A DNA stretch of 7,653 nt from Planctomycetales bacterium (lineage in GTDB: Bacteria; Planctomycetota; Planctomycetia; Planctomycetales; Planctomycetaceae): assembly GCA_020050375.1 (NCBI GenBank), contig JAGVKR010000157.1, positions 1 through 7,653 on the forward strand, read 5' to 3'. The notes beneath the pieces are model-generated. The model was not told the origin of the DNA. It saw only the letters and a list, made by a program, of their open reading frames with translations, and did no database searches. The position numbers were made by a program, and so were the translations under genes. This document shows positions 1 through 5,280 of the stretch, piece by piece (position 1 is the first letter of the stretch; each line of letters starts with the position of its first letter).

Positions 1-90
1 CCGTTGGAAGTCACCATCCACGCCATTCGAAAATACCTGACCACTGGCCACTTGCCGCCGCTTCCCTCTCGGACCGCTTCAAACGGCTGA
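1..90 (+). CDS. C-terminal end of an unrecognised protein (cut by window start)
   Basis: Frame 1 is open from the first base and ends at a TGA at 88-90, giving 29 codons that include VTIHAIRKYLTTGHLPPL. About two thirds of the third codon positions are G or C, as in the confident genes nearby, so a real gene end is plausible. The fragment is too short to show a domain. The 47 nt between its stop and the convergent XRE gene contain a perfect but AT-only 5-bp inverted repeat at 100-113 and an A-run at 118-124, which is too weak to call a terminator. A chance open frame remains possible. Confidence 0.3.
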   Translation, partial: PLEVTIHAIRKYLTTGHLPPLPSRTASNG

Positions 91-137
91 AGTGTTACTA
101 AAATTATCATTTTGTTCAAAAAAAGCGTAAGTCGCTG

Positions 138-473
138 CTACGCCGGAAGCTTGGGTAGGAGGTCGCTCGCGTCTTTCAATCCGAGTACGTGAGCAATCAT
201 CGGCCAGTCGTCGATATGCGGAGTGTTATCTCCTCTCAGATATTTCCGCACCATGTCCGGCGTTTTTCCAATCCGCTCGGCGAATTCATTTGGCGTAAAC
301 CCGGATTTGCTCATCAGTTCTTCAAGCCGTTGACCGAACTTCCCGGCCGGCGTATTCCGAACCGCCTTCGGCTGTCCTTCACGTTTCCTGCCCACCGTTA
401 CGACGCCCCTTCCGTTCCGCGGGCCATTCCCGCTCGCTCGCCCGGTTCCGATCGTCCGCTTTGCCTTCAGCAT
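138..473 (-). CDS. XRE/Cro-family helix-turn-helix DNA-binding protein
   Basis: This 111-residue protein is probably a sequence-specific DNA-binding regulator. Residues 1-43 form a basic arm rich in Gly, Arg and Lys and probably disordered. Residues 44-108 fit the compact helical XRE fold. FTPNEFAERIG (59-69) is the first helix of the helix-turn-helix, TPDMVRKYLRG (71-81) the recognition helix, and the downstream helices include PMIAHVLGL. The start is fixed: ATG at 473-471 has GAAGG a few bases upstream, and an in-frame TGA lies at 482-480, only two codons before the ATG. It lies beyond the convergent membrane gene, on the same strand as the phage tail genes, and could be a repressor of the element or of its own promoter. 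No operator is evident. The family call is firm; the target is unknown. Confidence 0.85.
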   Translation of the reverse strand: MLKAKRTIGTGRASGNGPRNGRGVVTVGRKREGQPKAVRNTPAGKFGQRLEELMSKSGFTPNEFAERIGKTPDMVRKYLRGDNTPHIDDWPMIAHVLGLKDASDLLPKLPA

Positions 474-660
474 GATCCTTCACCTTGCCTTTTCCGTTAG
501 CCTGAAAGGTAATCGTACCCAACATTGCGGGGGTTCGTACAGGATTCTGTACTACGCCCGGTCTGGTTTCCACTGGCAATTCACTGCGAGCTGTGACCAG
601 AATGCCCGTCTCTGTCTGACCCTCGCCTGACGAAATCTCCACAATCACGAAAGGGCCACC

Positions 661-1071
661 ATGAAACGCGACAAGTATCCCCATCTGAGCTGGTACATCG
701 ACTCAGCCCGAACCGTGGCAGGGTTGCAGCTCGCACTGTGTGCCGTAGCGGGAATCTCTCCAATCATCATCGCCGCTGCCACTGGCCAGGGTGATCCGCT
801 TGCCGTCTCGCTCGCGTCTGCCTTCACCATCCCGTTCGGCCTCTGCGTCGGCTACATCCTGTACAAGTTGTCGATGGCCGGGGCCGACTTTCTTTGCGTT
901 TTCCGGGACATCGAAGCGAACACCAGCATGAAGACCGAGCCGCATGTCACTCTGCCCGACCGGGAGTCGATCGGCAGTCTGGATGAACTCGACGACTCGG
1001 CGCCGTCACCACGAAAACCTAAACCGCTCCCGAACTTCGCGAAGCTCAAGACGCCAGGCGGGACACGGTAG
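661..1071 (+). CDS. Small two-helix membrane protein of unknown function
   Basis: This 136-residue protein has two hydrophobic stretches long enough to span a membrane, about residues 18-40 (AGLQLALCAVAGISPIIIAAA) and 47-70, separated by a short GQGDP turn. Its polar C-terminal tail (about 85-136) is acidic near DELDD and then basic and proline-rich. No signal peptidase site or catalytic motif is seen. The ATG at 661 is preceded by AAAGGG at suitable spacing, and GC-rich third positions support coding. It runs convergently toward the tape-measure-like gene, with only 39 nt between the two stop codons. Two helices with a charged tail recall some phage holins, and the setting beside tail genes makes that worth considering, but it is longer than typical two-helix holins and nothing specific supports the idea. 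Confidence 0.75.
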   Translation: MKRDKYPHLSWYIDSARTVAGLQLALCAVAGISPIIIAAATGQGDPLAVSLASAFTIPFGLCVGYILYKLSMAGADFLCVFRDIEANTSMKTEPHVTLPDRESIGSLDELDDSAPSPRKPKPLPNFAKLKTPGGTR

Positions 1072-1110
1072 GCAGTTTCCGACGCCCTTCCGAAATAGTC
1101 AGTCATCTGG

Positions 1111-2961
1111 TCAGTTCACAAGCCCCTTCTGTTTGATCGCCTGCATTTTTGCCGCATTCGCTGTCGCATTCGTCATGGCATCCAACTTGGACAGCTCGGC
1201 CTCAAGCTGCCGGTTTGACTCGATATTCGCCTTTGTGGCTTCGTTCAGATTCTGAATGACATCAGCCATCTTCGCGCTGATTTTATTTTTGCCAGCCGCA
1301 TCCTTGATCATTTTTCCCATGACTTCCGACTGACCTTCGAGCATCTCCCCCTGGCCGACGTTGCCTTTGTTGAAATCCCGAAATGCACCTGCTCGGCCAC
1401 GCTGTCGCTCGCGTGTCATCTCCTGACGCTGTCGTCGCTCCAACCCTTCACGCTGGGCGTCAGTCCCCTGGAAAGCATCCCGTTCCTTTTGCTGGCGCAG
1501 CGTCATGTTCTCGACAACAGTCTTGTCACGTCCGGCCGCGATTTGCTCACGGACCTTGCGGGGGTCGAGATTCTGCAACGCAGCCTTCATTCCATCTTGT
1601 CCGCCAAGTTGTCCTTCGATTTGGCCCTTGAACTTATCCGCTTCACGAATCTCGATCCGGGCCCGCTCGGCCTGGGCAGCTTGTCGTCGCAATTCAACAT
1701 CACGGGCGATCTCGCGGTTGATCTCTCGCTGGACCTCGAGTTGGTGTTCCTTGAACTCCGTGGCTTCACGCTCCCGCTGGGCCTGTTCTCGTTTGAGGTC
1801 CGTCTCTTCCTTCACAAGGTACTTGATCTTCTCTTCGGATGCCTTGCGCTCTTCGAGTTTGCGGTTCACGTCCCCCAGAATCTTCTGCTGATCTTCGATT
1901 TCCTTTGTGACGTCTTCTGCCATTCGGAACGGAGTCGGATCTTTCGCGAGCCTTGCCCGATCTTCCTCGAACTTCCCGAGACGCTCCGACAGATTCGCGT
2001 GTTCCTTGTCGATCGCCAGCATTCTTTCCCGGCCGGCGCGCACAGTCTCTTCAGCTTCTTTGATCCCTTTGGCGACGGCATCTGGGCGACCGCCAACGCC
2101 AAACATGGATGCTTTCGACAGGAACTCCTGCGACTTCGCGATCCTCGCTTCGATTTCCCCTTTGTCGGTGAGCTTCGAGAACTCGTCATTCCGTAATCTC
2201 GATCGTTCGGAGTCGCCGATCTTTCCGAGGGCGCCGCTGGCTTTGAGGCGACTGTCAGCCATCGCCTCTGGATTGAACATCGTATCGCGATTCGCGTCCG
2301 CGGCGGAACTCGCGGCAAACATCTCGCGTCGAGCCGCATCCGCTTCCACCATCTGATTGGTGAGGGTGTAGAAATACTCTTTCACCAATGGGACGCCGAC
2401 CGAGAATGCGTCACTGGCGGTCTTCGTGGCCATCGCCATTCCGCTGAGAGAGGCTGCAATACCCCCAATGACAGTCTGTACGGTTCCCGTCTTGCCGATC
2501 TCGTACAGGAAGTCGTGCCAGGAGCGACTCAGCTCTCTGGTCGATTCGTTCATCTGTTGCATGGACGGATCGCCACGGCTTGCGAGTTCGCCGATTGCAG
2601 CAGTGATACTGCCGACGGCGACAGCCACCGTGCCGAGCGGGACAGCAGCCGCCCCCAATCCTTCAACCAGCCCGGACAGCCGGTACGCGGTCATCTCGAA
2701 ACCACGGGGGGTGATGTTGAGGGCGTTGGCCGTCTTCACCATCCCTCGCAAGCTGGTTTCGGATTTCGCAAACGAGTCGGCGAGTTTGTCGACGGCCACA
2801 CGGGATTCATTGATCTTCCGCTTGACCAGATTATCGAACACCTCATTGGCAATCTGGCCAATATCGTTGACCTCTGCGCCAGCCTTTTTGGCCTGGATGA
2901 CGAACTTATCCCACTCGGGACCGGTCTGGTTGACCAGGAACATCGGAATCTGAATGGGCAT
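1111..2961 (-). CDS. Phage tail tape-measure-like protein
   Basis: This 616-residue protein probably fills the lumen of a growing phage tail and sets its length. The evidence is position and build: it begins 4 nt after the stop of a frameshifted tail chaperone gene, where the tape measure of long-tailed phages sits. Residues 1-90 are polar and helical. About 96-125 form a hydrophobic Ala/Gly/Val stretch, with a second at about 161-180. From about 300 to 445 the chain is a long highly charged Glu/Lys/Arg heptad-like helix, continued at about 485-525 and 565-600. Hydrophobic segments plus long coiled coil are usual for tape measures; no peptidase or lysozyme domain is visible. The ATG at 2961 has GGGAG 8 nt upstream, inside the preceding gene, so translation is probably coupled. 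The reading frame is intact. At 616 residues it is short for the class. A non-phage coiled-coil protein is the alternative, made unlikely by the chaperone before it. Confidence 0.8.
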   Translation of the reverse strand: MPIQIPMFLVNQTGPEWDKFVIQAKKAGAEVNDIGQIANEVFDNLVKRKINESRVAVDKLADSFAKSETSLRGMVKTANALNITPRGFEMTAYRLSGLVEGLGAAAVPLGTVAVAVGSITAAIGELASRGDPSMQQMNESTRELSRSWHDFLYEIGKTGTVQTVIGGIAASLSGMAMATKTASDAFSVGVPLVKEYFYTLTNQMVEADAARREMFAASSAADANRDTMFNPEAMADSRLKASGALGKIGDSERSRLRNDEFSKLTDKGEIEARIAKSQEFLSKASMFGVGGRPDAVAKGIKEAEETVRAGRERMLAIDKEHANLSERLGKFEEDRARLAKDPTPFRMAEDVTKEIEDQQKILGDVNRKLEERKASEEKIKYLVKEETDLKREQAQREREATEFKEHQLEVQREINREIARDVELRRQAAQAERARIEIREADKFKGQIEGQLGGQDGMKAALQNLDPRKVREQIAAGRDKTVVENMTLRQQKERDAFQGTDAQREGLERRQRQEMTRERQRGRAGAFRDFNKGNVGQGEMLEGQSEVMGKMIKDAAGKNKISAKMADVIQNLNEATKANIESNRQLEAELSKLDAMTNATANAAKMQAIKQKGLVN

Positions 2962-2965
2962 CGTT

Positions 2966-3549
2966 CTAGCTCCCGCTTTGAGTGGACCGTTCGGCCTGAT
3001 CGTCGACCGCCGAGCGAAACGCCCGGTCGATCACGATCAGGCTTTCAACGAAATCCGCCGGCCAGTCCGCGACGTCAGCCACGGAAAGGCCAGTGGACTC
3101 GGCCAGGGCTCCAAACGCCCGAAGCCGGCAGTACAGATCGATCAGCCGTTGGTGTTGTTCGTCTCCGGGACGTTCGCCGCGACCGTCGAAGACGCGACGG
3201 GCGGCGTATCGGAGTTTTTTTCGTTGCCCTCGTCCAGGCCAAGAAAGGCCTTTGACGCCTCGACCGCGACGTCCCGGAAGAGCTTCGGGTGCAACTGACT
3301 CACCGCCTTGAACATGTCCCACGAGTATGGGACCGGCTGCGGGGGATCCTGATCGCTATTCACTCCCCGCCAATCGAGAACCAGCGCTTTGACGCGCATT
3401 GCCACATAGCCGTGGTTCATTTCCGCGTCGTGCATCAAATCTTCGAAGGTCGGTCGCTTGAGGCGGATCTCGATTGCTCCGCGTGATTCGAGCTCGACAG
3501 TGAACCACCGGTCCGCCGGCGGCATGGTAGTTGGCATTTTGAAAGACAT
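2966..3549 (-). CDS. Tail assembly chaperone, long -1 frameshift form, lambda gpGT-like
   Basis: This is the fusion made when ribosomes slip back one base at A AAA AAC (3220-3214). Residues 1-112 are shared with the short form; 82 further residues are read from 3214 to the TAG at 2968-2966, giving 194 residues. The added part begins LRYAARRVFDGRG and contains a helical stretch around DLYCRLRAFGALAEST and DWPADFVESLIVIDRAF, which would be the T-like region that in lambda binds the tape measure. The downstream frame has no good start of its own: its first possible codon is a GTG at 3322 inside the upstream gene without a clear ribosome site, and the residues before the slip point in that frame are Arg/Gly-rich nonsense. 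The frames are offset by exactly -1. Only peptide data could prove the fusion, but the gene arrangement matches that known in many tailed phages. Confidence 0.8.
3142..3549 (-). CDS. Phage tail assembly chaperone, short (zero-frame) form, lambda gpG-like
   Basis: This 135-residue protein is the unshifted product of a tail assembly chaperone gene. In the family it coats the tape measure and recruits tail-tube subunits, and is absent from the finished tail. Residues 12-40 resemble a small beta-rich start (RWFTVELESRGAIEIRLKRP), followed by helical FEDLMHDAE. LDWRGVNSDQ (58-67) followed by PVPYSWDMF matches the W-x-G-V, P-x-P pattern common in these chaperones. From residue 113 the frame becomes a low-complexity Ser/Thr/Pro/Asn tail ending at TGA 3144-3142, as expected for a frame read past a shift site. 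The ATG at 3549 has AAGGA 9 nt upstream. No major tail protein gene precedes it: upstream is 281 nt without a convincing gene. The family call rests on these motifs, the frameshift and the neighbour. Confidence 0.8.
   Translation of the reverse strand: MSFKMPTTMPPADRWFTVELESRGAIEIRLKRPTFEDLMHDAEMNHGYVAMRVKALVLDWRGVNSDQDPPQPVPYSWDMFKAVSQLHPKLFRDVAVEASKAFLGLDEGNEKNSDTPPVASSTVAANVPETNNTNG
3175..3206 (-). promoter_or_regulatory. Frameshift-stimulating stem-loop downstream of the slippery site
   Basis: In the minus-strand RNA, CGCCGC (3206-3201) plus CCGTCG (3200-3195) pairs with CGACGG (3188-3183) and GCGGCG (3180-3175). This gives 12 Watson-Crick pairs with a 2-nt UC bulge (3182-3181) and a 6-nt loop CGUCUU (3194-3189). 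The stem opens 7 nt after the heptamer, within the 5-9 nt spacing known to favour -1 shifting. It lies inside the overlap of both frames, so both protein sequences constrain it; the coincidence of heptamer, spacing, stem and open -1 frame argues against chance. A pseudoknot partner for the loop was not identified. Confidence 0.8.
3214..3220 (-). promoter_or_regulatory. Programmed -1 ribosomal frameshift slippery heptamer A AAA AAC
   Basis: On the minus strand the zero frame reads GAA AAA AAC TCC. The heptamer A AAA AAC fits X XXY YYZ with the codon boundaries in the right places, so both tRNAs can re-pair one base back. The next codon after the slip is CTC at 3214-3212, entering the long open -1 frame. 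AAC in the last position is usually less slippery in bacteria than AAG, which would suit a low shift ratio such as lambda's few percent. A purine-rich GAGGG at 3231-3227, 6 nt before the heptamer, could act as an internal Shine-Dalgarno-like stimulator, although its spacing is shorter than in dnaX. Confidence 0.85.
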
Positions 3550-3573
3550 CGTGTGCGTTCCTTCCCTGTTTGA

Positions 3574-3630
3574 GAAAAAAGTTTTTTTGTGCGGTGAAAA
3601 AATTGCGGGACGAAAAAAGTTTTTTTCGTC
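3574..3630. repeat. A/T-tract direct repeats and a 10-bp inverted repeat upstream of the tail chaperone gene
   Basis: The 15-base unit GAAAAAAGTTTTTTT occurs exactly at 3574-3588 and 3612-3626, 38 bp apart, and another GAAAAAA lies between them at 3596-3602. The second copy sits inside a perfect inverted repeat: GACGAAAAAA (3609-3618) and TTTTTTCGTC (3621-3630) around a 2-bp centre. These tracts lie 25-81 nt upstream of the chaperone ATG, in its leader or promoter. They could be intrinsically bent DNA, a binding site for a regulator, or an RNA hairpin; on the minus strand one is followed by a U-rich stretch, so a weak terminator is also possible. No convincing -35/-10 pair was found nearby. 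Confidence 0.6.
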
Positions 3631-3830
3631 ATCTGTCGATCGGTTGCCTGATTCAGGAAGCCAGCCACCGAGAAAATTACTAAGAGGTGACCATCGCCAG
3701 GCTGCGTATACGCCTCACTGACGAATCAGAGTCGGTCGAGGGCCGTCTCGGGCGCGCTGGTTGCCGGAGAGCGGACGCTGGGCGGCAAGATCATGGCGAT
3801 TGAAGTGAGCGAACATCCGCGGTGCCGACG
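3631..3830. other. Non-coding stretch upstream of the tail genes
   Basis: Together with the repeat block before it, this fills the 281 nt between the small frame at 3831-4037 and the chaperone start. The open frames on both strands are short and read as out-of-frame noise. A major tail protein gene would normally occupy this place in a tailed phage and is not here. No terminator, tRNA or recombination site was recognised. Confidence 0.5.
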
Positions 3831-4037
3831 TCATTTCTCCCCCTTCGGCACTCGGCCTTCAGTCAGGGGAAGCGGCTCATTCGGATCGTCGATGAGGTTG
3901 AGAATCTCGCCCTTGATGATCCCGGAGAGTCTCGGCCAGGCTTCGACGACTCGCATCAAGTCGCAATCAGCCGTAACGTCCAGCAAGGCGTCACTACTTG
4001 AAGCAACTGCTGCGCATTCTGCAGCGCGCTTCTCCAC
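3831..4037 (-). CDS. Short hypothetical protein with VVEAWPRL phrase, possibly the 3' remnant of a larger gene
   Basis: From a GTG at 4037 the product is 68 residues: a helical Ala-rich start (EKRAAECAAVASSSDALLDVT), then DLMRVVEAWPRLSGIIKGEILNLIDDP and a polar end. From memory of the family style, a VV-x-AWP-x-L segment followed by a short amphipathic helix is common in small planctomycete proteins and near their integrase-like genes; no search was possible. The start is weak: the nearest AGGG is 14 nt away. The frame stays open and protein-like upstream of the GTG to a TGA at 4118-4116 (about 26 more codons, including DSKNCAAAREKAQVV) but has no ATG, GTG or TTG there. This suggests a longer gene lost its beginning by frameshift or stop. 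It could be a functional small gene or debris. Confidence 0.45.
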   Translation of the reverse strand: MEKRAAECAAVASSSDALLDVTADCDLMRVVEAWPRLSGIIKGEILNLIDDPNEPLPLTEGRVPKGEK

Positions 4038-4118
4038 AACTTGCGCTTTTTCCCTCGCAGCGGCGCAATTCTTCGAGTCCAGTAGCGACCACTGGATAAA
4101 CCCCCGGATTCCGTTTCA

Positions 4119-4450
4119 GGCGTGTCGAATCGTCGCCCGTTCGAAAGAGCGGGTGATGCACGACGTCCAACTTCGACCCGAACTGGTTGATACACAAGCT
4201 CTTTGAAAATACTCAAGATGAGCGAACGCCGTCTTCGTACCCGGAGCGCGCACGCAAGACGTGCAACAAATGAAACGCTGTTCGTCGTCGCCCTCCTGCT
4301 GGCGGTTGCCGCGTAATCGTGATTTCCGCCGCCGCCAGAAGCCTCGGGGGCTCCCCGCCGATCCGGCCGCAACGGGCCAATTCGCTTGCACAAGCGACCC
4401 GCCCATGACCATAAATGTCTGTCCTTCGGATTAGACCCCCAGAGGACACG
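4119..4450. other. Long stretch without a convincing gene
   Basis: Several overlapping frames cross this region on both strands, but all are Arg/Ser/Cys-rich in the manner of shadow frames and none has a good ribosome site. The best plus-strand candidate is a 54-codon frame from ATG 4270 to TAG 4432-4434, stopping 16 nt before the terminator; its composition is poor and it is not called. A near-palindrome with 7-bp arms (TCGCTTG and CAAGCGA around CA) lies at 4382-4397. The region may be decayed sequence at the edge of the phage-derived segment. Confidence 0.5.
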
Positions 4451-4497
4451 CGCCCGTGTGGAGGCAAACCCTGCCTTCCACGGGCGTCGTTTTTTTT
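4451..4497 (+). terminator. Strong intrinsic terminator, plus strand
   Basis: The left arm 4451-4466 pairs with the right arm 4472-4486 over 15 base pairs, with one bulged T at 4459 and one G-T pair (4461/4477), around the loop AACCC. Three bases later comes an uninterrupted run of eight T (4490-4497). This orientation terminates plus-strand transcription; on the minus strand no U-run follows the hairpin, so it is a poor terminator for the gene ending at 4542. No confident plus-strand gene lies upstream, so it may end a small RNA or an unannotated transcript, or block antisense transcription into the genes to its right. Confidence 0.85.
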
Positions 4498-4541
4498 CGC
4501 GAGTCTCTTTCCATGAAAATGTCGGCCGGCATCGGGAGTCA

Positions 4542-4952
4542 TCAGGTTTTTCGCCGCTTCTTCCAGGCTTCGAAGCCGACGTAGTCGTGCTTTCCCTTGA
4601 TCCCCTCGACCAGCCCGAGGAGCCGTTCGAGGTCATCCGTTTCAGGGCCTTCGTCGAGCTCGATGTCGATGATCCCCGCGAGCGGCGGAGTCTCGGCACG
4701 GGTTGCCGCTTCGAGGAACTCTCGACCGTAGACGATGAACCTCCGACGGCTCATCACGTCGACCCCCATGATGACGTCGGCGCCGCGAATGAGCTCGCGC
4801 GGATCAATGCCCGACTCCGAGTTGAAATCGGCGCCATCCGCCCCAAACAAAGTGTGGAGCGGAATCGTCTCGATTTTTTCTCCACCGCTGCCGGCCATCA
4901 AGGCACTTGGTTCCTCGAATGCGTCATCAATGGCCGGAGAGCCGATCTCCAT
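4542..4952 (-). CDS. Hypothetical acidic protein, 136 residues
   Basis: The protein is not recognised. It is soluble and acidic through most of its length, with no signal peptide or membrane segment. The central part (about 28-95) alternates hydrophobic strand-like pieces such as ADVIMGVDVMSRRRFIVYGREFL with Gly/Asp turns. Around residues 88-118 is a strongly acidic helix region (IIDIELDEGPETDDLERLLGLVEGI), and it ends in a basic tail, FEAWKKRRKT. The ATG at 4952 is 9 nt after the stop of the preceding small gene and lacks a clear Shine-Dalgarno, which suits coupled translation. An internal ATG at 4898 has GAGGAA too far upstream to be preferred. Same strand and tight spacing suggest a two-gene unit with the 75-residue gene. 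Confidence 0.65.
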   Translation of the reverse strand: MEIGSPAIDDAFEEPSALMAGSGGEKIETIPLHTLFGADGADFNSESGIDPRELIRGADVIMGVDVMSRRRFIVYGREFLEAATRAETPPLAGIIDIELDEGPETDDLERLLGLVEGIKGKHDYVGFEAWKKRRKT

Positions 4953-4961
4953 TCGCCATTT

Positions 4962-5189
4962 TCACGACGAACCGCGCGTCTGGCAATCGGCAGTCGCCGC
5001 GGCGAGTGCCGCCGTGCGGTCGGGTCCTTTGCCGAAACCGATCACATGCCCCAGCGGACGCGGCCCCGACGCACGCTCGAGCAGACGGCACTCGACGACG
5101 TCGGCCCGTGAGGTGAAGCGGACGGCGACCGTCCGTCCGGCCACTTTCACATCGTCTCCGTTGAATTTCGCCACGATTCCGCTCCTCAT
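4962..5189 (-). CDS. Hypothetical protein, 75 residues
   Basis: The protein is not recognised. The sequence suggests a small beta-rich domain: IVAKFNGDDVKVAGRTVAVRFTSRADVVECRLLE, then HVIGFGKGPDRTAALAAATADCQTRGSS, where the end could be an alpha helix. Most third codon positions are G or C, which separates this frame from the Arg-rich overlapping frame 5268-4927. The ATG at 5189 has only a weak CGAG upstream. The frame stays open upstream without another start, so a longer N-terminus cannot be excluded from sequence alone. It follows the MFS gene by 91 nt on the same strand and precedes the 136-residue gene by 9 nt, so all three may share a transcript. The two cysteines are not arranged as a metal site. 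Confidence 0.6.
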   Translation of the reverse strand: MRSGIVAKFNGDDVKVAGRTVAVRFTSRADVVECRLLERASGPRPLGHVIGFGKGPDRTAALAAATADCQTRGSS

Positions 5190-5280
5190 TCTCGAAATAA
5201 GCGTCGATGAGACCGAGCCGATCCATGCGCTCCAGACTACAGCGCACCGGGTATCTTCGGCAACTCATCCGACACCGCCA

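Noticed and set aside
100..113. AAAAT / ATTTT hairpin between convergent frames
   Set aside because: Five A-T pairs only, no stable stem and no proper T-run after it; not a credible terminator.
1489..2196. 235-residue plus-strand frame rich in Leu and Phe
   Set aside because: It is antisense to the coiled-coil part of the tape-measure-like gene; Glu/Lys/Arg codons read backwards give Leu/Phe/Ser/Pro, which explains the hydrophobic look.
2966..3322. Independent 118-residue gene from GTG 3322 on the minus strand
   Set aside because: Its first third overlaps the chaperone gene and reads as Gly/Arg-rich shadow, it has no clear ribosome site, and the coding part starts exactly at the slippery heptamer; it is the -1 extension, not a separate gene.
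3316..3333. Inverted repeat GTCCCA / TGGGAC with a 6-nt spacer
   Set aside because: A 6-bp repeat inside the chaperone coding region, about 100 nt upstream of the slippery site; too short and badly placed to be a frameshift element.
4134..4153. tRNA T-arm-like sequence around GTTCGAA
   Set aside because: No acceptor stem, D-arm or anticodon arm could be built around it on either strand.
4270..4434. 54-codon plus-strand frame ending just before the terminator
   Set aside because: No ribosome site, and a Cys/Ser/Arg/Pro-rich composition unlike a folded protein; noted only because the terminator lacks a gene.
3956..4699. 247-residue minus-strand frame
   Set aside because: Very rich in Arg and Ser, overlaps the 136-residue gene in another frame and reads through the terminator hairpin; no domain is visible.
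4386..5111. 241-residue plus-strand frame
   Set aside because: It passes through the intrinsic terminator at 4451-4497 and lies antisense to two better-supported minus-strand genes.
4927..5268. 113-residue minus-strand frame with MDRLGLIDAYFENEERN
   Set aside because: Its start looks protein-like but it becomes Arg-rich after about 30 residues, and the overlapping 75-residue frame has better third-position composition.
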